Assembly: GCF_033568475.1 (NCBI RefSeq) | Contig: NW_027331831.1 | Location: forward strand, 10,602,001-10,666,000 | Direction of reading: 5' to 3' | DNA length: 64,000 nucleotides | Source of the DNA: Henckelia pumila | Lineage: Eukaryota; Streptophyta; Magnoliopsida; Lamiales; Gesneriaceae | Shown: one piece after another, positions 1 through 13,429 of the stretch | How positions within the stretch are numbered: position 1 is the stretch's first letter | Layout: each line of letters opens with the position of its first letter | The notes under the pieces: generated by a model | The model's database searches: none | Told to the model about the DNA's origin: nothing | What the model saw: only the letters and a program-made list of their open reading frames with translations | Translations under genes and position numbers: made by a program

Positions 1-1245
1 TTATTTGGACTTTTAAAATTTTAATTAAGTTAGTCCATTAATTTTATGGGCTTTTGGGCCCATAAAAGTTAATGGGCCAGTCTTTGGGTTTTTGGGCCCA
101 ATGGGCCAGTTTAAGTGTTATTGGGCTTAGTGTAATTTTAATGGGCTTAATTAATTTAATTGGGCTTAGATTAATTAATTGGGCTTAAAGTTTAAGATAT
201 TGGGCTTAAGTATGTTAATGGGCCAGATTTAATTTAATGGGCTTGAGTGTAAGGCCAGCAGTCCAGGACCATCCATGAGAAAAATTGCATGTGTCCTGAT
301 TATATATTTAATTATTTTTATGCATTTAAGTTATTTTAATATTTATATGTTAGTAAGAAAATTAAATTAAATATATATGAAGGACACACAATTTATTTAA
401 GTACATGCATTCATGAAATCAATTTTTATGCTATGATTGAAGTTCTATGGTTGAGCAAATAAAATATTTTAGGTGGAAATTGAAGTAGTGTGGCCATTTA
501 TGTATGGGCAGTTTCTGCCATTTATGTATGGGTGGTTCGCCACCAGCCTCATACGATGGTTTCTTAGACTGATCAGTCGCACTATAAGTATGGGTCACAC
601 TTACGGATAGAACCATTCGATGTTAAGAAAATAAGTGCTCAACAACTCAAGTATGTATGATATTATGTATGTTATGTATAATTCAGTGATTTCTCTAAGT
701 AACATTTATGTTATTATTTATAAGGCATGCTCATGCATTTATAGTATAAGTATTATGTATGAAAGTGTATTAAATTATTTTAAACCCTTGTTAGTATGCA
801 TGTTGGGCCTCTAGGCTCACTACACTGATATGGTGCAGGTGAGTATATAGAGGAGCAGGTTACCCCTACCGGTGGTGAGGACGTATGAGCGGAGCTGCAG
901 TGGCCCCGTGACCGTGACAGCCTCTGAGTCACCATATATGTTATGTTATGATACATTTTAATATTTTCATGGGTTGATGTTTTTGGAATATTTTATTAAA
1001 TATTTTAGGTGCATGCACACTTTTTATTTATTTTATTTATGCAATATCTTTTTAATTATAGGGTTGACTCAGATATTTATTTAATTTAAAGAATGCAATT
1101 TTCTTAAGTATTTAATTATTGATTTATTTAGTCATGTATTTATTTTAAATATTTTATTCTGTGCATATATGTATGGGCATATATGTACACATTTTATTTA
1201 GTAGTATAAAAAAAAAAAAAATTTCCGCATATTTATTTATTATAG
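1..1245. repeat. AT-rich tract, probable LTR-derived debris
   Basis: No gene is visible. The first 250 bases repeat short TGGGCTTA and GGGCC words many times. A GC-richer island at about 810-930 sits in otherwise AT-rich sequence and looks like the regulatory part of a plant LTR. I see no matching LTR partner in the window, so the assignment is inference. The tract abuts the truncated end of the copia element on its right. Confidence 0.3.
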
Positions 1246-1261
1246 AGTTAGGATCGTTTCA

Positions 1262-3720
1262 CCAGGTGTTGTTCTTTATTAATGAGTTGATCTCATCATT
1301 CATTGCTTCTAACCAATGCACTCTATGCTTTCGAGACACTGCTTCCCTGTAATTAGATGGTTCAATTTGTTCCACTTGTTCTGCTATAGTTAATGCATAC
1401 CATGTTAGATCTGCATATCCAAGTCATTGAGGAGGTCTTGTTTCTCTTCTTGTTCTGTCCCTAGCTAGCTCATAAGTGCTTAAATCTTCCTTTCTTGACA
1501 CATCATCAGTTGGTTGCACTGTTTCAGAGTGTTCCTCAATTTCCTTTGAGGAATTCAACTTCATAAGCTCCACCTCAGCCTGAGATTCTTTCATAGCAGC
1601 CTCTTCTTGTACATTCAGTTCTTTGTTTACCAAGTATCCTAATCTTTTTTCATCAAAAGTGATATCCCTGGTATTGAAACATCTTGTACCAGTAGGCTCC
1701 ATGTTCCATACTTTATACCCTTTGACTCCCTCAGGATACCCTATGAAAACACACCTCAAAGCTCTTGGTTCCAGCTTATCTTGTTTGATATGAGCATATG
1801 CTAAGCAACCAAAGATCCTGAGCTTTGAATAATCTGATGGTGTTCCACTCCATAATTCCATAGGAGTCTTTGAGTCTATCGCACTAGAGGGACTTCTGTT
1901 TATTAAGTAACATGCTGTAGACAGTGCCTCACCCCAAAAAGACTTTGGAAGACCAGCATAAAGCAGCATACACCTTACTCTTTCAAGCAAAGTTCGATTC
2001 ATTCTTTCTGCCAATCCGTTTTGCTGTGGAGTTCTTGGGTTTGTCCTATGCCTGGTGATCCCTCTTGACTTACAATATTGAGCAAACTCCTCTGAGCAAT
2101 ATTCCAAACCATTATCTGTCCTTAAGTTCTTCACTTTCATGTCTCGTTTAGTTTCTGTTAGCTGAACCCAGTCTTTGAACTTGCTCAGAGCTTCATCCTT
2201 TGTTTGAGGACATAGACCCACAATCTTCTTGTAAAGTAATCTATGATTGACATGAAATATCTACCTCCTCCATTTGTTTCTGTTTTTGATGGACCCCAAA
2301 GATCAGAGTGAACATACTGCAGTGGTTTAGTTGATGTATGAACTGCCTGTTTGAACTTTGCCCTTTTTGCTTTGCCTAATACACAATGCTCACAAAGATC
2401 CAGATCAGTGATCTTATCACCACCCAATAAATTTTTCTTGGCCAATTCCTGTAGACCACTTTCACTCAAGTGACCAAGTCTTAAATGTCATAGTCGTGTG
2501 TTGTTCACTCTTTCTTGTACTACTTCTGCACCTCCAATAACTGTGTTGCCCAGTAATATATATAAAGAATTCTTCTTTATTGCTTTCATGACCACTAGGG
2601 ACCCTTTCAATACCTTTATTGTACCCCTTTCTGATTTGAACACATAACCAAGTGAATCCAGGGTGCCAAGAGATATCAGGTTCCTTTTTAGTTCAGGTAC
2701 CAGTCTAACTTCTTTCAAGATCTTGTCTGTTCCATCATGCATCCTTAGTCTTATAGTCCCAATACCTTTAATTTTGCAAGCTTTATTGTTACCAAGTAAC
2801 ACCACCCCTTCCTCAGATTCTGTAATGGTTTCAAACCAATACTTATTAGGACACATATGGAATGAACATCCCGAGTCTAATATCCACTTGTTTATTTGAT
2901 CTTGCTCAGTTACATTCAGTGCTTCAGCAGTCTCATAACCATCAGCTACAACAGCAGCTTCCCCTTCATTTTTAGCTTTATATTTCCTATCAGGACAGTC
3001 CCTTTTAAAATGTCCTTCCTTATGACAGTGAAAACACTTAAACCTTGTCTGGATTTTCGATCTAGATCTATGATCCTTTGTTCTATTTGTTCTCTTCTCA
3101 GATCTTCCTCGAATAACCAGACTATCCCCCTTGGATTCTATAGCAATCTTGAGTTTCTTCTGTAACTCCTTAGATTGTATTGCCGACTGCACCTCTTCCA
3201 ATGTTATTGATTGCTCCCTTCCATATAACATTGCGTCTCTGAAATTCTCATAAGACTTGGGAAGTGCATTCAATAATATCAGTGCTCGGTCCTCATCTTC
3301 AAGTTTTATATCAAGATTTTCCAGATCATCAAGAATTTTAATGAATTTATCTATTTGTTCATCCAGCTCTTTTTCTTGATGAATCTTGAAGGAATAGAGT
3401 CTCTGCTTCATGTATAATCTATTTGCTAACGATTTTGTCATATAGAAGTTCTCTAATTTGTTCCATACCGCAGCTGGAGATGTCTCTTTGGCCACCTAAC
3501 GCAGTGGTTTATCTCCAAGGCACAATACTATAGTACTGTGTGCCTTGTTCATCAGAACCTCCTTTTCCTTGACAGTCTTCTCATCCCCAGACTTCTCTTC
3601 TTTCCCTTCAAGAGCATCAATCAAATCTTGTTGAATCAGTATTGCTATCATTTTGATTCTCCATAAAGAAAAATCGTTTTTCTCAGTGAATTTCTCTAAA
3701 TCGAACTTAGGTGAACCCAT
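1262..3720 (-). pseudogene. Ty1/copia gag-pol, decayed and truncated in pol
   Basis: Read on the minus strand, this is a copia polyprotein starting at the ATG at 3720. In order it shows a gag domain, a CCHC zinc knuckle (CFHCHKEGHFKRDC), the protease motif WILDSGCSFHMC, a pre-integrase segment, and an integrase core with HSD, TDNG and the glutamate of GLAER. The reading frame is broken by an in-frame stop near 3496, a stop near 2485 where the family has Trp in the pre-integrase motif, a one-base frameshift near 2230, and a stop near 1424. Homology ends near 1262, just where the reverse transcriptase should begin; RT, RNase H and the 3' LTR are missing. The element cannot code for its own movement. 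Family assignment is firm; sub-lineage is not. Confidence 0.9.
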
Positions 3721-3755
3721 TTCTTTTTTATGCGATTCCCACGGACGGCGCCACT

Positions 3756-4360
3756 TGTTAACAATGAAATCAATAACAGCAGACCAAGAAATCACTTGGA
3801 AATCCAGAACACAAGATTCAATCACTACAGATTATCTAAGCTAGAACCACACCAATATGAGATCACACAATACTGCAAAGAACAATCAACAAAGCTCGAT
3901 ATACGTGGTTCGATCAAAGTGACCTACATCCACGGACGAAACACCCAGACACTTTTATTGATTACCCACAGAAGTCTCAAGATTACAAAGCTTCGAATTA
4001 AATCAATCACGATACAATCAATGAATATCTTATCTTCATATTCATCTGTATTGCTTGATGTTCTTCCTCTGTTTATCTTCTTCTCTTCCGTCTATCACTC
4101 TTTCTCTCTCGAACAAGAGTCTCACAGAGTTTGTACTTTCTTGTGTAATTTTCAATTTCTGATTTGTATATCTTTCTTCGATCTCATAGCTCCCATTATA
4201 TAACTAACCCTGCTTCTGTCAACTAACTAACAGTTAGTGTATTAGTTAGCTGGGCTCCCTTACTTAAGCCCAAAGCAATAGATGGCCAGTCCACATCCTT
4301 GAGCCCAAATAAGATATGAGTGAAGGACTGATCCAGAAAATCGAAGACACACTTCTCACA
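3756..4360 (-). repeat. 5' LTR of the decayed copia element
   Basis: The inner end is marked by TGTTAACA at 3756-3763, followed on the minus strand by a primer-binding-like sequence TGGCGCCGTCCGT (3741-3753) and then gag. A TATA-like TATATAA lies at about 4197-4203 and fits an LTR promoter firing toward gag. The outer end is uncertain: a TGTGAGAAG start gives 4360, while a TGTTAGTTAG start would give 4232. No second LTR is present for comparison. Confidence 0.6.
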
Positions 4361-4663
4361 CTACCAAGATTGATTACATAGGAAAGAGATGTTTTCACTC
4401 TCTTTGGAAGCATGAATTTGGTGGAATTTGGTAGGATAATTTGGATTTGTAAATCCCATGTAATTTTAAAAAAAAATCGGATTTTGAGGAGAAATTCATG
4501 GGATTTGCTAGGATTTTGTTCTGTTACCTCAATCTCATCAAAATTTACAAGATTTTGTGAGATTTGGATTTCAAGATTTTGGAACATTTTGGAACATTTT
4601 GCCGCTGAGTAAAGTTTTATCCAATCTTCTTGAAAATAGAAATGTCAAATCTTGATTCAGTTA
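4361..4663. other. No gene; AT-rich sequence with short inverted words
   Basis: The stretch repeats GGATTT and GAATTT words and contains CCCATG and CATGGG in opposite orientations about 50 bases apart, so it may be a decayed foldback element. No coding evidence was found. Confidence 0.3.
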
Positions 4664-7081
4664 TCTTTACTATCTTATTAAGGCTGAGAGTCTTATAAAA
4701 ACTATTTTGGTACGTCTTAACATGCCAAAAATTTATTCCAATTTTACCCCAAAATCATTTTGTGGTGTCAATTTTAATTTATTCCGTTATCTAAAGGTTT
4801 TGGTAAATATCACACCCCTCACCTCCCACATTTTTCTCAACTTCTTCCACCTTTTTTTCAACCACTTTTTATGTGTTTATTTCTGATCAATTTCGGTTTC
4901 TTAAATCGGTTTTTATTTTCATTCTTCAAAAACAACCGAAAAATCATTGTTCACGAAAACATAGTGCACGACCCAAAAAAAAGTGAAGAAGAGAAAAAGC
5001 AACCCAAGAAAAAGAGTTCGTCGAGAAGACGTTTTCGACAAGTTTCATTTATTTTTAGAATTTGGGTATGAATAACTGATTTTTTGTGTAAATCTTTACT
5101 ATCTTATTAAGGCTGAGAGCCTTATAAAAACTATTTTGGTACGTCTTAACACGCCAAAAATTTATTCCAATTTTACCCCAAAATCATTTTGTGGTGTCAA
5201 TTTTAATTTATTCCGTTATCTAAAGATTTTGGTAAATATCACATCCCTCACCTCCCACATTTTCCTCAACTTCTTCCACCTTTTTTTCAACCACTTTTTA
5301 TGTGTTTATTTCTGATCAATTTCGATTTCTTAAATCGGTTTTTATTTCCATTCTTCAAAAACACACGACAAATCATTGTTCACGAAAACATAGTGCACGA
5401 CCCAGAAAAAAGTGAAGAAGAGAAAAATCACCCCAAGAAAAAGAGTTCGTCGAGAAGACGTTTTCTACAAGTTTCATTTATTTTTGGAATTTGGGTATGA
5501 ATAACTGATTTTTTGTGTAAATTGTAATTAAGTAGCAGAAACAGTGAGACTAGGAGATTGAGGCAAGTTTTATGGTTTTCAATTTTGTTTAGTTTTATAT
5601 ATGGTTTTAGATTTTGTTTGATTGGTTTTCATTGTATCTCTTTCTTCTTATTTTTTTAAATTGTTTTAAATAAATATGTTGCATAATTAGTAATTACTAT
5701 AATTCAAGAACCAAGTAATTGATATAGAATTGGATAATCCGAGTTTTCATCTTCTCAAATGGCAACGACTTAGCTTTATGTCTCCAACGTTTTGCGATCT
5801 TTTTTCGATTTTCTTTCATATGAATTTATTTATCATCTCTTTCTGTTCTCTTTTTATTATTTTATTTTATCTTTACTATCTTATTAAGACCGAGAGTCTT
5901 ATAAAAACTATTTTGGTACGTCTTAAAACGCCAAAAATATATTCCAATTTTACCCCAAAATCATTTTGTGGTGTCAATTTTAATTTATTCCGTCATCTAA
6001 AGATTTTGGTAAATATCACACCCCTCACCTCCCACATTTTCCTCAACTTCTTCCACCTTTTTTTCAACCACTTTTTATGTGTTTATTTCTGGTTGATTTC
6101 GGTTTCTTAAATCGGTTTTTATTTTCATTCTTCAAAAACACACGACAAATCATTGTTCACGAAAACATAGTGCACGACCCAAAAAAAAGAGAAGAAGAGA
6201 AAAAGCACCCCAAGAAAAAGAGTTCGTCGAGAAGACGTTTTCTACAAGTTTCATTTATTTTTGGAATTTGGGTATGAATAACTGATTTTTTGTGTAAATC
6301 TTTACTATCTTATTAAGGCTGAGAGCCTTATAAAAACTATTTTGGTACGTCTTAACATGCCAAAAATTTATTCCAATTTTACCCCAAAATCATTTTGTGG
6401 TGTCAATTTTAATTTATTCCGTTATCTAAAGATTTTGGTAAATATCACACCCCTCACCTCCCACATTTTCCTCAACTTCTTCCACCTTTTTTTCAACCAC
6501 TTTTTATGTGTTTTTTTTTTTTTATCAATTTTGGTTTTTTAAATCGGTTTTTATTTCCATTCTTCAAAAACACACGACAAATCATTGTTCACGAAAACAT
6601 AGTGCACGACCCAGAAAAAAGTGAAGAAGAGAAAAAGCACCCCAAGAAAAAGAGTTCGTCGAGAAGACGTTTTCTACAAGTTTCATTTATTTTTGGAATT
6701 TGGGTATGAATAACTGATTTTTTGTGTAAATTGTAATTAAGTAGCAGAAAAAGTGAGACTAGGAGATTGAGGCAAGTTTTATGGTTTTCAATTTTGTTTA
6801 GTTTTATATATGGTTTTAGATTTTGTTTGATTGGTTTTCATTGTATCTCTTTCTTCTTTTTTTTTTTTTAACAGTTTTAAATAAATATGTTGCATAATTA
6901 GTAATTACTATAATTCAAGAACCAAGTAATTGATACAGAATTGGGTAATCCGAGATTTTCATCTTCTCAAATGGCAACGACTTAGCTTTATGTCTCCAAC
7001 GTTTTGCGATCTTTTTTCGATTTTCTTTCATATGAATTTATTTATCATCTCTTTCTGTTCTCTTTTTATTATTTTATTTTA
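4664..7081 (+). repeat. Alternating short/long tandem modules headed by Helitron 5' ends
   Basis: Module lengths between successive 5' termini are 429, 777, 429 and 783 bases, so the array is short-long-short-long before the final unit that runs to the 3' end. Short and long modules share their first ~430 bases; the long ones add about 350 bases with an AT-rich tract. The modules differ by only scattered substitutions. The roughly 66-codon open frames repeated in every module are a by-product of the duplication. Confidence 0.9.
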
Positions 7082-9065
7082 TCTTTACTATCTTATTAAG
7101 ACCGGGAGCCTTATAAAAACTATTTTGGTACGTCTTAACACGCCAAAAATGTATTCCAATTTTACCCCAAAATCATTTTGTGGTGTCAATTTTAATTTAT
7201 TCTGTTATCTAAAGATTTTGGTAAATATCACACCCCTCACCTCCCACATCTTCCTCAACTTCTTCCACCTTTTTTTCAACCACTTTTTATGTGTTTATTT
7301 CTGATCAATTTCGGTTTTTTAAATCGGTTCTTATTTTCATTCTTCAAAAACACACGACAAATCATTGTTCACAAAAACATAGTGCACGACCCAGAAAAAA
7401 GTGAAGAAGAGAAAAAGCACCCCAAGAAAAAGAGTTCGTCGAGAAGACTTTTTCTACAAGTTTTATTTATTTTTGGAATTTGGGTATGAATAACTGATTT
7501 TTTGTGTAAATTGTAATTAATTAGCAGAAACAGTGAGACTAGGAGATTGAGGCAAGTTTTATGGTTTTCGATTTTGTTTAGTTTTATATATGGTTTTAGA
7601 TTTTGTTTGATTGGTTTTCATTGTATCTCTTTCTTCTTATTTTTTTTAACAGTTTTAAATTAATATGTTGCATAATTAGTAATTACTATAATTCAAGAAC
7701 TAAGTAATTGATATAGATTTGGTAATCCGAGATTTTCATCTTCTCAAATGGCAACGACTAGCTTTATGTCTCCAACGTTTTGCGATCTTTTTTCGATTTT
7801 CTTTCATATGAATTTATTTATCATCTCTTTCTGTTCTCTTTTTATTATTTTATTTTATATAAAGAAAGAGTTAACATAAAAACTGATTAGTACACTCTTC
7901 CTTTTCTCTACCGGCGTATAAATATTGAACTCAAAATACTACTTTTATGCATTTGGGATATTGCAATCTAAAGATTGAAAACAACATCGAATGTAAATTT
8001 TTATGTATAGAACAACATAGGTTTGGTACCGTTCTTTGTTTTCTTTCTTATTTTATTTCCATTCAATTGTTAACAGCTTTATGCTTATTGTTTTTTTTAT
8101 GCAATGAATTTTTTTTTAATTAACTCAAACATATTTTGGTTTATAAATGTTTTGAATTCAATGTTATTTAAGTTTGCAAAAACGAATAAATCTAAGATAC
8201 AACAATACATGCTTAAGTTAACGGGCATCACTTAATCGTAAGCTTGGATTTATTTGCACAATTTGTTGAAAAAAAGTTCGGTAAACTATATATATAGTAT
8301 CGATCCTATATTTTTATCTTTTATCTAATTATATATATATATATATATATATTATCGATCCTATATTTTTATCTTTTATCTAATATCTAATTATATTATT
8401 ATTTTTTAGATATAAATTAAAATGATATTGAATGATGGTAGGGATTTAGTTGTGTTAATTAAACTAAGCTTACGTGATAAATTATGTTTATGCAACACAA
8501 AACTAAAAAGTAAAATATAAATAATTTGAACGGATTGTGTCAACTCAAATTTAAAGGTTTTATCTCTTTTTTAGATCTTGAAAAATAATAAGTCCTCGAC
8601 ATGATTGGATAATGGAGTTGGAACTCGAGGTTAAAATGTAGTAGAAAAATAGATGTGTGAGGACGTCAAGTTATTTTTGGCTATTATAATTAATGTTTTG
8701 AACTTATAGAAAAAATTTTCAATTGAGTCCCTATGTTTAAACGAGATTATCAATGATATATTCATATATTTCACAGAAGTTGAATTTATATAGTTTTGTG
8801 ATCTTAACGATCAACATCTACCAGGACTCCAGGAAATGTCATTTATTTGAGAGATGTTACGAAAACGGTGATTGCGGCGTTGAGAAGAAAGAAGGAATTC
8901 TACAAAATAAGGAGATAACATTGTATATCTCATTAAATATATAAAATGTCATGATTGAACAACATACTTTATAAAAAAAATTTATTACACAAATTTCGTA
9001 AGTAAAATTTAAGTATAACGCTACACACGCATTACACACACAACGCGTGTGCCTCCGTTGCTAGT
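4664..9065 (+). mobile_element. Non-autonomous Helitron with tandem 5' ends (copy A)
   Basis: The left end has the plant Helitron start TCTTTACTATCTTATTAAG preceded by A. The right end has a short GC hairpin (near 9040-9052, ACGCGTGTG arm) followed by the CTAGT terminus at 9061-9065. No Rep/helicase coding sequence is present, so movement would depend on an autonomous partner. The 5' terminus occurs five times in the same orientation (4664, 5093, 5870, 6299, 7082) but there is only one 3' terminus. The segment 7900-9065 is closely repeated in copy B, where an 8.1-kb insertion splits it. Confidence 0.85.
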
Positions 9066-10075
9066 ACGTATAAAGCAAGTTAGATCTACATAGAAAATTA
9101 AAAAAACAAAACAAAACAAATAGCAGGTCTCATCGGAAATAATCTCACACGTGTTCACTCATAATAAAAAAATAAATCTAAATAGAAAAATAAAAAATCA
9201 AATACGAAATTAAAACGAATTGAAAATCGGTTTTTAAAATTCGGATTTAAATGTTAAAATTAAAATTTATTTGTTTCCGTTTCAAATTATATATGTCAAA
9301 ATCGAACCAATTGAAGACCCAAAATTTTATTAAATTCATAATTTTATTTATATTTGTATTTATATTTATATTTATATTATATATTTTATGAGATGATTCT
9401 TAGTTAATGAAATACCATTTCTTATAATTTTTGTTAATGGTTGTTTATGAAAAATATTGAGACTTTAAATTCAAAGGTTTTACCAATAACTAATATGTAA
9501 AAATATAACAAATTATATTTTATAATATTTATATTATTAATTAAAATAATTATATCAAAATTAAAAAATCGAACCGTTTTGGTAGAAAAACCAAACCGAA
9601 ACGAAGGAAAACGCTTTAGATATCGAATTATATATTTATAAAACCGAAATATTTCTATAACTTTTATTCTTTACCTTCATATTTTCAAATTATATTATTA
9701 TCTTGAATTATATTGATAAAAAAACTCTAATTTTAATATTTGACATTAAATAAATTAAATTTTTTTATCTTCAAAAATATATTAATATATGATATCTATC
9801 ACTAAATTATAAAAAAAATCATTTTATTTACGACTTTTTCATGAACTTTACAAGCTCTAATTAATAAAATAATTAAAACGTCAAAAAATTGATATAATAT
9901 TAATTAATTAATTGGGTGATATATGTATTATAAGTTCCTATATTTCTCTACTTTTATAGTGATTTTTTTTCTTTTGTATTATTTTAGAGAATTTTAAAAC
10001 GGAATAATATTAATTAAAAATATAGTAAGATTGGTTTAATTTTTTTTGTATTATTATAAGTAGTTAATCATAATT
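9066..10075. other. AT-rich intergenic DNA, no gene seen
   Basis: I find no ORF with family features and no RNA gene. Words resembling CGGTTTTGGTTC and their complements at about 9215-9310 and 9565-9605 suggest an old foldback transposon, but the ends are not clear. Confidence 0.4.
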
Positions 10076-10140
10076 ACTAGCAACCGTGGCACAAGCGTTG
10101 CGTGTAACGAAAAAATTGTATAAAATTAACTTTGAGACAC
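10076..10140 (-). mobile_element. Isolated Helitron 3' end in reverse orientation
   Basis: ACTAG at 10076-10080 followed by a GC-rich block containing GCGTTGCGTGT is the reverse complement of the 3' terminal hairpin plus CTAGT seen at 9065 and 21178. No matching 5' Helitron terminus on the minus strand is found to the right, so this is a truncated relic. Confidence 0.65.
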
Positions 10141-10841
10141 TTATGAGTTGTATAAATATAAAGTGAAGTATAACTCATATGAGTGGTTTAATTTCCACAA
10201 CCCATGGTTAATACCAAAGTGACAACATATACCACAACCTACATTATGCATAATAATGTAAGTTTACTACATTAATATATAATTATGCACATATGTGATT
10301 GTCAATATCTGCTTTCTAAAAAATATTATACATAAATATTTACATAGTGAACATAAAATCATTCTGAAGTCAATGTTTTTGAACAAATATAAAGATGAAA
10401 GATGGATACAAGATGCCCACAATAAGAGGTTCATTGGCTGGTTTCGTGCAATAGTTAGGTGGATGTAAAAAAATTTATGTAAGAATTTTACGGTGAGCAA
10501 GTTGTATATACTATTTTAATCACCATTTTCAAATTGAATACATGTCAAGTGGCTGCTGAAATCGACAGCTGTACAATGGGAGGCGAAAAAGGTGACGGTT
10601 TAAGGCTTAGGCACTGGTTATATATATAATTTTTTTCTTTCAAGTTTATATGTATGTGTGTAAAAAAAAAAATCAATGTAAAAAACATCAGTTGTGAGAC
10701 GGGTTAATGATATCATTAACCCCTAACTTTTAGGCCAATATCTTAATATTTGAAATAAGAGGAAAACAAAAAAAAATTTTTAAAAATGATAATCAAATAT
10801 TGCAATCTTGATAGAGTTATTAATAATAATAATAATAATAA
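10141..10841. other. AT-rich spacer ending in a TAA microsatellite
   Basis: No gene is supported. The last 20 bases before the next Helitron are a TAA/AAT repeat, and the same repeat continues after that Helitron's 3' end at 21179, which marks the original insertion site. Confidence 0.5.
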
Positions 10842-11446
10842 TTTTTACTATCTTATTAAGGCCGAGAGCCTTATAAAAACTATTTTGGTACGTCTTAACA
10901 CGCTAAACAATTATTCCAATTTTACCCCAAAATCATTTTGTGGTGTCAATTTTAATTTATTCCGTTATCTAAAGATTTTGGTAAATATCACACCCCTCAC
11001 CTCCCACATTTTCCTCAACTTCTTCCACCTTTTTTTCAACCACTTTTTATGTGTTTATTTCTGATCAATTTTGGTTTCTTAAATCGGTTTTTATTTTCAT
11101 TCTTAAAAAAACACACGACAAATCATTGTTCACGAAAACATAGTGCACGAACCAGAAAAAAGTGAAGAAGAGAAAAAGCACCCCAAGAAAAAGAGTTCGT
11201 CGAGAAGACGTTTTCTACAAGTTTCATTTATTTTTGGAATTTGGGTATGAATAACTGATTTTTTGTGTAAATTTTAATTAAGTAGCCGAAACAGTGAGAC
11301 TAGGAGATTGAGGCAAGTTTTATGGTTTTCGATTTTGTTTAGTTTTATATATGGTTTTAGATTTTGTTTGATTGATTTTCATTGTATCTCTTTCTTCTTA
11401 TTTTTTTTAACAGTTTTAAATAAATATGTTGCATAATTAGTAATTA

Positions 11447-11706
11447 CTCCATCCGTCCCAATTATAATGTCCATGTTTCCTTTTTTATTTGTCCCAAATA
11501 TATAGTCATATATCATAATTAGTAATATTTTTTTACACTCATTTCCTAACATACCCCTATTAACTACACCTTGAAATTGTGCAATCATTTTTTAATACAT
11601 TAAATAGGGATAAAATAGGAAGTTTATATAAAATTTGATTTCCCAATAAATTTTTCTTAATCTGTGTGAAAATCCAAAGAAGACATTATATATGGGACGG
11701 AGGGAG
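11447..11706. mobile_element. Stowaway (Tc1/Mariner) MITE
   Basis: This is a 260-bp element with the family's terminal inverted repeats CTCCATCCGTCCC and GGGACGGAGGGAG, flanked by TA on both sides (11445-11446 and 11707-11708). The same Helitron sequence without the insertion is present near 6905 and 7684, so the TA duplication is directly confirmed. It has no coding capacity. Confidence 0.95.
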
Positions 11707-12856
11707 TACTATAATTCAAGAACCAAGTAATTGATACAGAATTGGGTAATCCGAGATTTTCATCTTCTCAAATGGCAACGACTTAGCTTTATGTCTCCAA
11801 CGTTTTGCGATCTTTTTTCGATTTTCTTTCATATGAATTTATTTATCATCTCTTTCTGTTTTCTTTTTATTATTTTATTTTATATAAAGAAAGAGTTAAC
11901 ATAAAAACGCGTATAAATATTGAACTCAAAATACTACTTTTATGTATTTGGGATATTGCAATCTAAAGATTGAAAACAACATCGAATGTAAATTTTTATT
12001 TATAGAACAACATAGGTTTGGTACCGTTCTTTGTTTTCTTTCTTATTTTATTTCCATTCAATTGTTAACAGCTTTATGCTTATTGTTTTTTTTATGCAAT
12101 GAATTTTTTTTTAATTAACTCAAACATATTTTGGTTTATAAATGTTTTGAATTCAATGTTATTTAAGTTTGCAAAAACGAATAAATCTAAGATACAACAA
12201 TACATGCTTAAGTTAACGGGCATCACTAAATCGTAAGCTTGGATTTATTTGCACAATTTGTTGAAAAAATGTTCGGTAAACTATATATATATATAATATA
12301 TATATAGTTTCGATCCTATATTTTTATCTTTTATCTAATTATATATATATATATATATATATAAATATTATCGATCCTATATTTTTATCTTTTATCTAAT
12401 ATCTAATTATATTATTATTTTTTAATTAGATATACAATAAAATGATATTGAATGATGGTAGGGATTTAGTTGTGTTAATTAAACTAAGATTACGTGATAA
12501 ATTATGTTTATGCAACACAAAACTAAAAAGTAAATTATAAATAATTTGAATGGATTGTGTCTACTCAAATTTAAAGGTTTTACCTCTTTTTTAGATCTTG
12601 AAAAATAATAAGTCCTCGACATGATTGGATAATGGAGTTGAAACTCGAGGTTAAATGTAGTAGAAAAATAGATGTGTGAGGACGTCAAGTTATTTTTGGG
12701 GGTGAATTGGCTTTAAATCCCAAAACCCAAACTTAGATTTGAGTTCAGTCCCCATGTCAGCCCAGTATATTGTCTACTCCCTGACCCAATACGTTTATGT
12801 GTTTAAGGTCCCTAATTGAACCACTTTACTTATTTGCCCTTCAAATCACGTGCAAT

Positions 12857-13420
12857 CTCTTCTTCTTTTTCTGTTTTTTTTTCTCGATCTTTCGACATAA
12901 ACGTGTGAAACCCTTGAAGATTTGCTGCTGAATTGAAATACTTCGATGCATAGTAATCGAAAATCGGAGGACTTGGAAGCTTTGTCTGTGAAAATTAATC
13001 GAAAACCTTGAAAGCAAATTACCAAAAATCGAATCCATTGGAAGTTCTGCCTGTTGAAATCGAAACCTTGAAGTTTTATTCTTTTGAATCTTGTACTCCG
13101 AAGTTGTCTTCAACTTCGACGAACACCATTTCAGGCTCTTCTTCGTTTTCCGTTTTTTTTTCTCTCGATCTTCCGACAGAAACGTGTGAACCTTGAAGAT
13201 TTTCTGCTGAAATTGAAATACTTCGATGCATAGTAATAAAAAATCGAAGGGCTTGGAAGCTTTGTCTATGAAAATTAATCGAAACTCTTGGAAGCAAATT
13301 ACCAGAAATCGAATCCATTGAAAGCTCTGACTGTGGAAATCGAAACCTTGAAGTTTTATTCTTTTGAATTTTGTACTCCAAAGTTGTCTTCAACTCCGAC
13401 GAACACCATTTCAAGCTCTT
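12857..13420. repeat. Direct duplication of a ~281-bp leader-like segment inside the MULE
   Basis: Copy 1 (about 12857-13137) and copy 2 (about 13138-13420) share TTCTTC-rich starts, CGTGTGAA, CTTCGATGCATAGTAAT and TGAAGTTTTATTCTTTTGAA in the same order with about 10 percent differences. The long minus-strand open frame across this region is an antisense by-product. The segment may be a captured 5' untranslated region, but I recognise no gene. Confidence 0.75.
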
Positions 13421-13429
13421 GAATCTGTC

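Noticed and set aside
4871-7489. A 66-codon open frame repeated in each Helitron module
   Set aside because: It is conserved only because the modules are recent duplicates. Base changes among copies freely alter residues, the frame is broken in Helitron copy B, and no family resemblance was seen.
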